Source of the DNA: Tatumella ptyseos | GTDB taxonomy: Bacteria; Pseudomonadota; Gammaproteobacteria; Enterobacterales; Enterobacteriaceae | DNA length: 64,000 bases | Assembly (NCBI RefSeq): GCF_030552895.1 | Contig: NZ_CP130649.1 | Coordinates: 806,001-870,000 of the forward strand | Direction: 5' to 3' | In this document: one piece after another, positions 17,497 to 26,484 of the stretch | How the letters are laid out: every line of letters starts with the position of its first letter | Numbering within the stretch: the stretch's first letter is position 1 | Notes under the pieces: model-generated | Database searches by the model: none | What the model was told of the DNA's origin: nothing | What the model saw: the letters and a program-made list of their open reading frames with translations, nothing else | Translations under genes and position numbers: made by a program

Positions 17497-18990
17497 ATGA
17501 AACATGCTATTACGGCCCCCTTAGAGCAGTCACATCAGGTCTCGTCGGAGCTTCCGGCTCTACTACAAAAAGCTTTTCGTCCACAAACTGATGTGGCTCA
17601 ACAGGCGGTAGAATCTGCGGTCAAGACCTTGGCACAGCAGGCATTGGAAAGTGCGGTTATCCTTTCAGAGGATGCCTATAAAAATATCGCCGCATTAATC
17701 GCCTCAATCGATCAGAAAATATCGGATCAAATTAATGGTATTTTGCATCATCCTGAATTCCAGAAATTAGAAAGTGCTTGGCGCGGCCTGCATTACTTAG
17801 TCACCCATACAGAGACTGACGAACAACTAAAATTACGTGTTCTTGATATTTCTCGCGATGAGTTAAGACGTAACTTGAAACACTATAAAGGGGCGAATTG
17901 GGACCAGAGTCCTATTTTTAGACTGATTTACGAAGAGGAGTATGGACAATTAGGCGGAGAGCCTTATGGCTGCCTAATGGGAGATTACTATTTCGACCAC
18001 TCGCCAGAAGACGTTGATTTACTTACCTCGTTAGCAAAAATTGCCTCTTCTGCACATGTCCCTTTTATCTCTGGTGCAGCACCTTCAGTGATGCAGATGC
18101 AAAGCTGGCAAGAATTGGCAAACCCACGCGATATTACGAAAATTTTCACCCAAAATTTGGAATATATTGCGTGGAATAGCTTGCGCCAATCGGAGGACGC
18201 GCGTTACTTAGGATTGGCAATGCCAAGATTTTTAGCACGGTTACCTTATGGCGCACGGTCGAATCCTGTCGACGCTTTTGCGTTTGAAGAGGATACGGCA
18301 GGGGCGGATCACTGTCACTATATTTGGGCTAATGCGGCCTATGCGATGGCGGTTAATATTAACCGTTCTTTTAAACTGTATGGCTGGTGCACGATGATCC
18401 GCGGTGTAGAGAGTGGAGGTGTCGTGGAAGGACTACCATGCCATACCTTCCCAACGGATGATGGTGGAATTGATCTCAAATGCCCGACAGAGATTGCTAT
18501 TTCTGATCGCCGAGAAGCCGAATTAGCAAAGAGTGGTTTTATTCCTTTAGTCCATCGTAAAAATACCGATTATGCCGCCTTTATCGGTGCCCAATCCCTA
18601 CAAAAGCCTACTGAATATAATAATGATGATGCTACAGCTAACGCGTCGTTATCAGCACGACTTCCTTACCTCTTTGCTTGCTCGAGGTTTGCCCACTATT
18701 TGAAATGTATCGTGCGCGACAAAGTTGGTAGCTTTAAATCTCGTGAAGAGATGGAGCGATGGCTTAACGACTGGGTGATGAATTATGTCGATGGTGATCC
18801 TACAAACTCCTCTCAGCAGACTAAAGCGCGGCGTCCCTTGGCGGCGGCGGAGGTGAACGTTATGGATATCGAGGGCAATCCAGGTTTTTATCAAGCGAAA
18901 TTCTATCTACGTCCACATTTTCAATTAGAGGGCTTGACGGTGTCACTGCGTATGGTGGCTAAGCTGCCTTCGGTCAAAGAGAGCCTTTAA
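17497..18990 (+). CDS. tssC: T6SS contractile sheath large subunit TssC
   Basis: This 497-residue protein matches TssC (VipB): HPEFQKLESAWRGLHYLV near residue 90, YEEEYGQLGGEPYGCLMGDY, and the C-terminal NPGFYQAKFYLRPHFQLEGL. The N-terminal helix region ELPALLQKAFRPQTDVAQQA resembles the segment that ClpV binds in other systems, which matters because no clpV is seen nearby. It begins 3 bases after the tssB stop. The length is normal. Confidence 0.95.
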   Translation: MKHAITAPLEQSHQVSSELPALLQKAFRPQTDVAQQAVESAVKTLAQQALESAVILSEDAYKNIAALIASIDQKISDQINGILHHPEFQKLESAWRGLHYLVTHTETDEQLKLRVLDISRDELRRNLKHYKGANWDQSPIFRLIYEEEYGQLGGEPYGCLMGDYYFDHSPEDVDLLTSLAKIASSAHVPFISGAAPSVMQMQSWQELANPRDITKIFTQNLEYIAWNSLRQSEDARYLGLAMPRFLARLPYGARSNPVDAFAFEEDTAGADHCHYIWANAAYAMAVNINRSFKLYGWCTMIRGVESGGVVEGLPCHTFPTDDGGIDLKCPTEIAISDRREAELAKSGFIPLVHRKNTDYAAFIGAQSLQKPTEYNNDDATANASLSARLPYLFACSRFAHYLKCIVRDKVGSFKSREEMERWLNDWVMNYVDGDPTNSSQQTKARRPLAAAEVNVMDIEGNPGFYQAKFYLRPHFQLEGLTVSLRMVAKLPSVKESL

Positions 18991-19022
18991 ATCTCTACAA
19001 TAACCCTTAACAAGGAGTGTTC

Positions 19023-19508
19023 ATGTCTCAAGATATTTTTATTAAATTTGATGGTATAGAAGGGGAGTCTCAAGATGCTCAGCATAAAGGAGAGATCGAG
19101 GTCTTAAGCTGGGGCTGGGGGTGCTCACAACATTCCAATATGCACCAAGGTTCTGGCGGCGGAGCAGGCAAGGCAACTGTCGATGACTTCTCCTTCGAGC
19201 ACTATATTGATAGAGCCAGTCCAAATCTTTTAAGTTATTGCTTATCAGGTAAGCATATAAAAAACGTAAAATTCATTATTCGTAAAGCAGGTGGCGATCC
19301 ACTGGAATATCTGACCATCAGCTTTAGTGATGTCATCATTACTCGCCTGACTAACACCGGTTCTTCTCAGGAAGAGGTTAGAGCGAGAGAGCAAGTGAGT
19401 TTTTCGTTTACGGCAGTAACTGAAGATTATGTCATGCAAAATGCTGAAGGCAGTAAATCGGGAGCGGTTACCGTTAGCTATAATGTGAAATCTAACACGC
19501 TGAATTAA
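19023..19508 (+). CDS. hcp: T6SS inner tube protein Hcp (TssD)
   Basis: The protein has 161 residues from the ATG at 19023, chosen over a GTG two codons earlier because AAGGAG is correctly spaced. Family marks are MSQDIFIKFDGIEGESQD, IEVLSWGWGCSQ, and GGAGKATVDDFSFEHYIDRA, with the ending SVSYNVK-like VTVSYNVKSNT. Hcp stacks as hexamer rings into the tube and carries effectors. It lies 32 bases after tssC and is followed by a very stable hairpin before tssJ, consistent with much higher Hcp expression than of the membrane-complex genes. Confidence 0.95.
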   Translation: MSQDIFIKFDGIEGESQDAQHKGEIEVLSWGWGCSQHSNMHQGSGGGAGKATVDDFSFEHYIDRASPNLLSYCLSGKHIKNVKFIIRKAGGDPLEYLTISFSDVIITRLTNTGSSQEEVRAREQVSFSFTAVTEDYVMQNAEGSKSGAVTVSYNVKSNTLN

Positions 19509-19520
19509 AAGTCCTTAGAA

Positions 19521-19564
19521 AGAAATAACAGATTTCTAATTCTTTTTTGGAATCTGTTATTTCT
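19521..19564 (+). promoter_or_regulatory. 14-bp perfect stem-loop after hcp
   Basis: Positions 19521-19534 (AGAAATAACAGATT) are exactly complementary to 19551-19564, with a 16-base T-rich loop. A CTCTCTCC stretch follows instead of a T tract, so it is more likely an mRNA-stabilising or processing hairpin, or a leaky attenuator, than a full terminator. tssJ begins within 50 bases. Confidence 0.65.
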
Positions 19565-19612
19565 CTCTCTCCAAATAAAGTTTTTATTCATATTTTTGTG
19601 AAGGGGGATGCT

Positions 19613-20107
19613 GTGCCTTTATTTTATTGCTGTATGTTTTTGCTACTATTTTTTCTCTCAGGTTGCACAATTAAACCGACAACCTATTCAAAAATTGACG
19701 CTCAGTTTCTTGCCGCGACGGATATTAATAAAAATACAAAGGGTCATCCTTCCCCGGTACAAGTTTTCATTTATCAGATATCGAATCTTGATAACTTTAG
19801 TGCCGAAAATCCACTCATGTTGATGTCATCGATCCCTATTAAGGAGAGTCATGATTATCGGCGTATCGGTGAGATCATCTTACAGCCAGGGCAACAAAAA
19901 ACCGTAGCGATTCCGCTCGAAACCGGACGTAACACCTTGGCCTTTGTCGCGGCATTTCGGGATCTCTCGTCCCAACAGTGGTCGGTAATCCACACAATAG
20001 ATAATCCTCAACGATTTTTTTGGGAAATATTCTTCAGGGATCGCCTAGCTCAGCCCGTCATTTTACTACAAGCCTCCACTCTCTCACTTTCAAAACAAGG
20101 TAAATGA
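19613..20107 (+). CDS. tssJ: T6SS outer-membrane lipoprotein TssJ
   Basis: The chosen start is GTG at 19613, five bases after AAGGGGG; longer frames upstream run through the hcp hairpin. The 164-residue product starts with a hydrophobic stretch and a lipobox FFLSGC, so it is lipidated at that cysteine. The rest fits the TssJ beta sandwich: PVQVFIYQISNLDNFSAENP, then RRIGEIILQPGQQKTVAIPL and TLAFVAAFRDLSSQQW. TssJ anchors TssM at the outer membrane. The stop overlaps the tssK start. Confidence 0.9.
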   Translation: MPLFYCCMFLLLFFLSGCTIKPTTYSKIDAQFLAATDINKNTKGHPSPVQVFIYQISNLDNFSAENPLMLMSSIPIKESHDYRRIGEIILQPGQQKTVAIPLETGRNTLAFVAAFRDLSSQQWSVIHTIDNPQRFFWEIFFRDRLAQPVILLQASTLSLSKQGK

Positions 20108-21456
20108 TGAAAACAAATAAAGTGGTTTGGAGCGAAGGGCTATTTTTAAGGCCTCAACTGTTCCAACAACAAGAGCGCTATTTTGAACATTTTGTTCATC
20201 AACGTGCGTCGATCCTTACGCCTTATCATTGGGGTTTTTCACATCTTAAGATTGATCAACAAGCGCTCAATTATGGTAAATTGATGATTAATTCGGCGAG
20301 GGGAATCTTCCCAGATGGGACGCCTTTTGCCTTCCCTGAAGAGTGTCCACCCCCACAACCCCTGACATTACAGCCGCAGTATTGTGGCCAACAACTTTGT
20401 ATTGCATTGCCTTTGGCCATTCCAGGGCACGATGAGACGTCATTATCTTCTGCACAAGAAAATTCGTTGGCACGTTTTGTTGCGACAGAGCAGCTGGTCC
20501 ACGATAGCAATGCCATACATCGGGAACCTCGGCATCTGTTAATGGCTCATCTGAATTTGCGCCTATTACCTGAATCAGAACTGAATGATACTTGGATCGG
20601 TATCCCTTGTACTAAGCTAAAACATATCGAATCGGATGGTAGGGCCATCCTAGTCGAAGAGGAATTTATTCCCCCCATTATCGATTCCCGCACCAGCACC
20701 ACATTGATGAATGGTATTCAGCAGATCGCTGGACAGCTTAAGCATCGGGCTGATGCATTCGCTTCACCTTTGAGCGAACAAGGCCAGAGCGATGCACTCG
20801 CGGTTAAAATCGAGGAATACCTACTTTTACAATTGTGTAATCGCTATCAGGTCATTCTTGATTACTTGCTGCAACGACCTCTAGTACATCCGGAGAACTA
20901 TTTCCGAGAGTTAAACGCCTTACAAGCCGAGTTAGCGACTTATTTAGGTCGTCAGCGGCGGCCACCACCAGAGGGCTTTCGCTATCAACATAAACAGTTA
21001 GCAGAGACATTTCGCCCTTTAATCGACGATATTAGTCAGCAACTTAATCTGTTACTCACCAAAGCGGGGGAATGTTTTGATTTTCAGCGTCAGACAAATG
21101 GGATTTGGGTGACAAGCAATCCGGACCTGAGGTTAGAAGATTATCAATCCATTATCGTGGCGGTAAAAGCTTCCGTTCCCCATCAGCAGATCATCAACCA
21201 CTTTATTCAACAAAGTAAAGTGAGTGCCCCACGACAAATTTTTGATTTAGTCCGCTCCCACTTACCCGGTGTTGCGCTACAGCTCCTTGGGGCTCCACCT
21301 CGTCAACTCGCACACTGTTCAGGGACCCATTATTTCGAATTGGTCAAGCATGGTCGTGATTGGCAAAAAATTCTCGAGGAACAAGCGGTAGCACTCCATG
21401 TTGCGGGGAGCTTTACTGGGTTAACCCTTCGGCTATGGGGGCTACGTGATAGATGA
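20104..21456 (+). CDS. tssK: T6SS baseplate protein TssK
   Basis: This 450-residue protein starts with the TssK (ImpJ/VasE) signature NKVVWSEGLFLRPQLFQQQE and continues with RYFEHFVHQRAS. The C-terminal part has VKASVPHQQIINHFIQQSKV and LPGVALQLLGAPPRQL, all conserved in the family. TssK links the baseplate wedges to the TssJLM membrane complex and can recognise TssL through its C-terminal domain. The start is ATG at 20104 (ATGATG; the second ATG is equally possible), overlapping the tssJ stop. Confidence 0.95.
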   Translation: MMKTNKVVWSEGLFLRPQLFQQQERYFEHFVHQRASILTPYHWGFSHLKIDQQALNYGKLMINSARGIFPDGTPFAFPEECPPPQPLTLQPQYCGQQLCIALPLAIPGHDETSLSSAQENSLARFVATEQLVHDSNAIHREPRHLLMAHLNLRLLPESELNDTWIGIPCTKLKHIESDGRAILVEEEFIPPIIDSRTSTTLMNGIQQIAGQLKHRADAFASPLSEQGQSDALAVKIEEYLLLQLCNRYQVILDYLLQRPLVHPENYFRELNALQAELATYLGRQRRPPPEGFRYQHKQLAETFRPLIDDISQQLNLLLTKAGECFDFQRQTNGIWVTSNPDLRLEDYQSIIVAVKASVPHQQIINHFIQQSKVSAPRQIFDLVRSHLPGVALQLLGAPPRQLAHCSGTHYFELVKHGRDWQKILEEQAVALHVAGSFTGLTLRLWGLRDR

Positions 21457-22736
21457 CCAAACTAGAATCCTTATCGACCGCCTCACTGAATACATCGGGT
21501 AGGGTAACGACTACCCTCGATACCATTGATAATGGGATAGAGAACATCACCCTAACGAAAAAGCATTTTATCGGCGAAACAGTCAGTCAACGATTAGCCC
21601 AAGTACAAATGAGCCAGTTTCCCTTATACCGTCTTGCGAAACCGCTGCTTAACGTCCTTAGCGAGCTACCCTCAAAGATTGATCCACTTACGTCAGTAGA
21701 GACATTACGGTCATGGTTAATTTATGAAGTCACGCTTTTTTCACAACTGTGTGAGCAAGTGAATATTCCGTGGCGGAAAATGACCATTGTGCGCTATTGC
21801 CTCTGTACCGCCATGGACGAGGCGATTCATACCACTGAGTGGGGAATAAAGAGTGGCTGGCCACAACAAAACTTATTGAATTATTTCGAAGAAGATAACG
21901 ATGGAGGAAATAAATTTTTCCTCCTAGCGGGACGCTTGGCCATGAACCCCACTGAATACGCTGATGTGCTCAGGGTGATGTTACATTGCCTGAATTTAGG
22001 CTTTGAAGGTCGATATAGTATCCAGCAAGAGGGTAAAAAGCAGCTAACACAAATCCGACAACAGCTTTATAGGTTAATCGAACCTTACTTGGACCCCCCA
22101 ACAACTCTCTTTACGGATTCCCCCCGATTAGCACAACCCACTCAGCTAAGACAACGATTATCCCGACGTGGGGCGAGTTTACTCAGCCTACTATTCGTCA
22201 TGGGACTTTATGCTGCTTATCGATTACCGCTGGATTATCGACTCTCTCAATTGACGAACACCGCTTTACGTCTTTCTGACCACCAGCAATGGCAACCGAT
22301 ACAACAGGCAGCGTTGACCCTACCACAATTACTCAAGACGGATATCGAGCAAGGCAAGTTGACAGTAGAGAGGTTAACCCAAGGGGATCTCGTGAAAGTA
22401 GTCGATAGCGCGATGTTCGCTTCGGGTAGTGCCAAACTCCTCGCTCAGCATCACGCTTTAATTGCCCGCCTTGCGCAAGCGGTTAAGACGTTAGACGGAA
22501 AGGTTACCTTAATTGGCCATAGTGATAGCCAGCCGATAAAAAGCCAGAAAAATACCTCTAATCAGCAACTCTCTCTACAACGGGCAGAGGAGGTTGCGCA
22601 GATATTTTATCGCCATGGCTTTACTGACAGGCAATTACAACCCGTTGGCGCCGGTGAGCGCCAACCGCTTACCGCTAATCTTAATGCCGCACAGCGTAAT
22701 CAAAACAGGCGTGTAGAGTTTTTTATTACTTATTAG
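21453..22736 (+). CDS. tssL: T6SS inner-membrane protein TssL with C-terminal OmpA-like domain
   Basis: This 427-residue protein is a DotU-type TssL: a cytoplasmic helical domain (about 50-210) with RYCLCTAMDEAIHTTEWG and FFLLAGRLAMNPTEYADVLR, one membrane segment (about 240-260, LLSLLFVMGLYAAY), and an OmpA-like peptidoglycan-binding domain (about 310-427) with LIGHSDSQPI and GAGERQPLTA followed by NQNRRVEFFI. The extra domain anchors the secretion complex to the cell wall; E. coli Sci-1 TssL lacks it and uses TagL instead. It overlaps tssK by 4 bases. Confidence 0.95.
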   Translation: MTKLESLSTASLNTSGRVTTTLDTIDNGIENITLTKKHFIGETVSQRLAQVQMSQFPLYRLAKPLLNVLSELPSKIDPLTSVETLRSWLIYEVTLFSQLCEQVNIPWRKMTIVRYCLCTAMDEAIHTTEWGIKSGWPQQNLLNYFEEDNDGGNKFFLLAGRLAMNPTEYADVLRVMLHCLNLGFEGRYSIQQEGKKQLTQIRQQLYRLIEPYLDPPTTLFTDSPRLAQPTQLRQRLSRRGASLLSLLFVMGLYAAYRLPLDYRLSQLTNTALRLSDHQQWQPIQQAALTLPQLLKTDIEQGKLTVERLTQGDLVKVVDSAMFASGSAKLLAQHHALIARLAQAVKTLDGKVTLIGHSDSQPIKSQKNTSNQQLSLQRAEEVAQIFYRHGFTDRQLQPVGAGERQPLTANLNAAQRNQNRRVEFFITY

Positions 22737-22748
22737 GGAGAGTAGACA

Positions 22749-25700
22749 ATGGAATTGTCGACGCCGGTGTTCACTAAGATCATGAGTCGATTCGCGCGAG
22801 TAAGTAGTGTGATAGCCGTTTGCCTTATTGTTGCGATCTATGGCGACCAATGGGCGATAGGAGAGGCTTATCCTCTTATCTCACCTTTTCACCGTGCGAT
22901 GGTGATAGTGACGATTTTATTTATTGCGCTGACCTTTACCTATGGTTGGCCGCGATATCTGTTTATGGCATTGGTCTTAATTAATGTGGTGTGGTGGCTA
23001 GGGCCCTTTCTCACCTTAGGGACATCAACTCCCTTGGGACCTTTTTTATTAAGGCTGCTGATTTGTTCGTGTATTGCGCTGCTAGCAATAGGTTATTTTA
23101 TTGCGAAACGGTTTGATGTGCTGCCGCCAAGGTTAACCTCATTCCCTTTTTTGCGGGGATCATCACCCACTCGTTTCCCTGAAATAGTTATTGGTCTAAA
23201 AGAGTGGCGCGCAATGCGACGTCACGCTAAGCGACAAATCCCTTTATATAAGCGTCTATTTTTCCGTACCGAGGCGTCGACGCTGCAACCCTGTGTGGTC
23301 ATTGTTGGGCCGTCGAAAAGCGGTAAAACTGCAGCGTTGCAGAATGCGGAGCTCATCTGGACTTCACCTTCTCAGCAACAGGACGCGCGACACTCTTTAA
23401 GTATGACTAAGCATCCTCAGTTGTGGTGGGCGGAGGACGCCCTGTGGTGTGACACGCCCGGGCGATATTTTGATCCTGAGCAGATGACAGCCGAGACGTC
23501 AGAAGAGTGGCAAGCCCTCACTCAGCAACTCGTTTCACTGCAACCTGTTGCACGTATTGAAGCCGTCCTTTTTGTTATCGACTCTCCCCGCTTATTAACG
23601 TCAACGCCTCAACAGCTCACAGAATATGCGGCGCTGTGCCGCGCTCATTTACGGGAGTTATCGTTGAGCAGTGATCGACAACTTCCTCTTTACATTATGG
23701 TGAGCCAAATTGATCAGTTATCCGGTTTTCAAGAGTACTTTCATGATATTTCCTTAAAAGAGCGCTATCAGTTGTTAGGTGAAACATTTTCTCTCGACGC
23801 GAATAAGCCCATGTCGATAAAGACTATCCATCAACAACTCATCTCGATGAGTCAGCGAATTGAACACCAGGTATTGAATAAACAGCATCATTGCGAAGAG
23901 GCCGCAGATCGGCGGGGGATTGAGCGTTTTCCTGTCAATATTGATGCCTTAGTCACAGCATTAATGTGTTTTATCGAGCCGTTAGTCACTTGTCGTACTG
24001 AGCGCGTAACTCAGGACACTCCGGTCTTACAGGGCATCTATTTGGGCTGTAGCATGCTGAGCCAAGAAAGTCGTTATAGTCATCCTGATTCCTTGATTGC
24101 ACAATGGTTAGACGATACTGACGGCAATGAGTCGGCTATCGCTAGCAAGCCGCCCGAGTCTCTTCCTGATCAAACGATGGAAACCTCACGGCCCTTATTT
24201 CAACACTATCTTATCAAACACCTTTTCCAGTATCGGATTATTGACGATTTTCGGCTACGCCAATCGTTATATCTCCATCGGTTTACCACCCGTTTTCGCC
24301 ATAGTGCTGTCTTTGCGATAATCATAGTGGTCAGTACGCTAATGGTTTATGGCCTTACCCAAGCGTATTACGCGAATCAGCGCTTTCTCGCCGATTCTTG
24401 GCTGGCGTTGAACAGATTAGAGAAACAATTAATGTCGACGCAGATTCCACTGGATTCAGCGCTTAATAAACTTAATCAATTAGCCATGGCCTCTTATCCA
24501 TCTCAGGTCCAGTCTCCTTTACGACTCAGTAATTGGGGGTTAGCGATGGATAAACGGTGGGCGGAGAAAATAGATTCTGTTTATGATCAGTGGTTACTGC
24601 AGCATTTACTTCCGATGCTGGAAAAGGTTGCTCATGAAGATTTAGCAAGGCAGTTAACCAAAGGTGAGCCACAGACATTATTGATAACGCTCAGCGCCTA
24701 TTTGATGTTAATCGGTGAATTAGAGAGTGATCGCAGTTTTTTAGCAAAGCGGTTTTCTTCTCATCCGGCGTTGCTGTCGGTTGTTGAACGTGAGGACACT
24801 CTTCCACTTTTACTCCAGCGACTTTTTCGTATTAAAGGATGGCAAAGCTCCTCTCGCACTGTCGATAAATCGTTGATTGAGTCTACGCGGCAACAATTAT
24901 TATTGCAGCCAGTCTCCGGCTATCTTTATTACGATATTCTGCAGCAACTTAAGGAGGTACCTTTACCCATCGCCGATCTACCTAAGCTTATTACCACGTC
25001 GCACCCCCTCCTTTTCGCTTTTCAGGGAGCTTCAGATCCTGCTGCTGGGCTCTACAACTTACAGGGGGTACAATATTGGGATAATCATGTCCCAACTAAA
25101 CATTTTCCTGAATCTTTACGTCGTGTAGGAAATATTCTTTACGGTAAAAAATTGTCACCTCTTGATAGTGTGGTGCAGCAGCATTGGCAGCAAGTGTCAC
25201 TGTTATTTTTACAAGCTTACCGGCGCCATTGGCAGGATTTTTTGAATGGGGTACAGCTCAGCTTTCCGCTCAATGAATACGACGCTAATCAAGGTCAGGG
25301 TAGCAATCGTATAGCATATGTCTTGAAAGATTTTACTCGGCAAGACTCTCAATTACGGCAGTTACTTATTAATGTTGCTAATCAGACGCAACTTACCGCG
25401 GCCCTAGGTAGGGATAACCCAAAGCTTTCTACAGATTGGGGGAAGCAGGGGGATGAAGAGAGGCAGCGGCGGCGCGATAATGTCGACCACTATTTTATGG
25501 CATTACATCGTTTTGTCGAACCACCTTCCTCAACGGTTACGTTTTCATTAGCGCAATTGGAAATAGCCTTGACCCAGCTCTATCTTACTCTTCAAGCGAC
25601 CGGGATAGCGACGGAACATCAGTTTCGTGCATTAATGACTGAACAGGCCACTATACCGGGGGGGAATACGCTACTGCGTCATCTTGACCAGCTTCCACCA

Positions 25701-26459
25701 CCCTTACCACGTTTATTTAACACATTACTGTCCGTTGCGCAGCGTCAGGTTACCCAGCACGCGTGGGCGATCAATGCTGAACGGATTGAGCAGGAAATTC
25801 TGCATCACTGCCGTCAACATTTGATGGGACGATATCCCTTTGCTTCATCAAATATTGAGGCCGATCCGGTTACGGTGGCAGAAATGTTTTCACCACAAGG
25901 GAAATTAGCCCGCTATTTCACTCAATATTTGGCCGATAAAGTCGATACCCATCATCGTCCTTGGCGTTTCGTGACAGCAGATCATGCTATCTCGCCACAA
26001 TTATTGACGCTGTTTGAGCAAGGTAAGAAGATCCAGCAGTATTTATTTCCCTACTCTTCATCACCGCTAAGCGTGAACTTAACGTTATCTATCCACGAGC
26101 TGGCTAACGGTATAACTCAGTTAATGATTGATAACGATAAACAACACTTTCGTTATGTTCACGGTCCACTCTTGACGCACAAGATTCACTGGCCAGTTGC
26201 TAACCCTGCTGCCAGTTTTCAAATACGCGCCGTTGCCGCTGAAGGACGTTCCTTATGGAGTATTGAAGAGACGGGATTTTGGGGAGTATTGCGTTGGCTT
26301 GAGCGCAGTAAAAAAAAGTATGAGCCTCGTCGCCGAGAAACCGTTGTCACCTTAGGAGACGGGATGGGACAGGCTCGTCTCAAAGTAAATGGTTTAGGGA
26401 CATCGGTGCCTTATCTTATCTCGCTGTTTCGGCAATTTGATTGTACGACCGCAGAGTAA
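22749..26459 (+). CDS. tssM: T6SS inner-membrane protein TssM (IcmF)
   Basis: This 1236-residue protein has two N-terminal membrane segments (about 15-35 and 45-105 in several hydrophobic blocks), a cytoplasmic NTPase domain with an intact Walker A VGPSKSGKTAALQ near residue 192, a third membrane segment near residue 520 (AVFAIIIVVSTLMVYGL), and a long periplasmic part ending in the conserved TssM C-terminal domain (RWLERSKKKYEPRR and the LGDGMGQARLKV segment). It forms the channel of the TssJLM membrane complex. It sits 12 bases after tssL and 25 bases before vgrG. The length is normal. Confidence 0.95.
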   Translation: MELSTPVFTKIMSRFARVSSVIAVCLIVAIYGDQWAIGEAYPLISPFHRAMVIVTILFIALTFTYGWPRYLFMALVLINVVWWLGPFLTLGTSTPLGPFLLRLLICSCIALLAIGYFIAKRFDVLPPRLTSFPFLRGSSPTRFPEIVIGLKEWRAMRRHAKRQIPLYKRLFFRTEASTLQPCVVIVGPSKSGKTAALQNAELIWTSPSQQQDARHSLSMTKHPQLWWAEDALWCDTPGRYFDPEQMTAETSEEWQALTQQLVSLQPVARIEAVLFVIDSPRLLTSTPQQLTEYAALCRAHLRELSLSSDRQLPLYIMVSQIDQLSGFQEYFHDISLKERYQLLGETFSLDANKPMSIKTIHQQLISMSQRIEHQVLNKQHHCEEAADRRGIERFPVNIDALVTALMCFIEPLVTCRTERVTQDTPVLQGIYLGCSMLSQESRYSHPDSLIAQWLDDTDGNESAIASKPPESLPDQTMETSRPLFQHYLIKHLFQYRIIDDFRLRQSLYLHRFTTRFRHSAVFAIIIVVSTLMVYGLTQAYYANQRFLADSWLALNRLEKQLMSTQIPLDSALNKLNQLAMASYPSQVQSPLRLSNWGLAMDKRWAEKIDSVYDQWLLQHLLPMLEKVAHEDLARQLTKGEPQTLLITLSAYLMLIGELESDRSFLAKRFSSHPALLSVVEREDTLPLLLQRLFRIKGWQSSSRTVDKSLIESTRQQLLLQPVSGYLYYDILQQLKEVPLPIADLPKLITTSHPLLFAFQGASDPAAGLYNLQGVQYWDNHVPTKHFPESLRRVGNILYGKKLSPLDSVVQQHWQQVSLLFLQAYRRHWQDFLNGVQLSFPLNEYDANQGQGSNRIAYVLKDFTRQDSQLRQLLINVANQTQLTAALGRDNPKLSTDWGKQGDEERQRRRDNVDHYFMALHRFVEPPSSTVTFSLAQLEIALTQLYLTLQATGIATEHQFRALMTEQATIPGGNTLLRHLDQLPPPLPRLFNTLLSVAQRQVTQHAWAINAERIEQEILHHCRQHLMGRYPFASSNIEADPVTVAEMFSPQGKLARYFTQYLADKVDTHHRPWRFVTADHAISPQLLTLFEQGKKIQQYLFPYSSSPLSVNLTLSIHELANGITQLMIDNDKQHFRYVHGPLLTHKIHWPVANPAASFQIRAVAAEGRSLWSIEETGFWGVLRWLERSKKKYEPRRRETVVTLGDGMGQARLKVNGLGTSVPYLISLFRQFDCTTAE

Positions 26460-26484
26460 CCCTTAGCGCTTATCAAGGAAGAAT

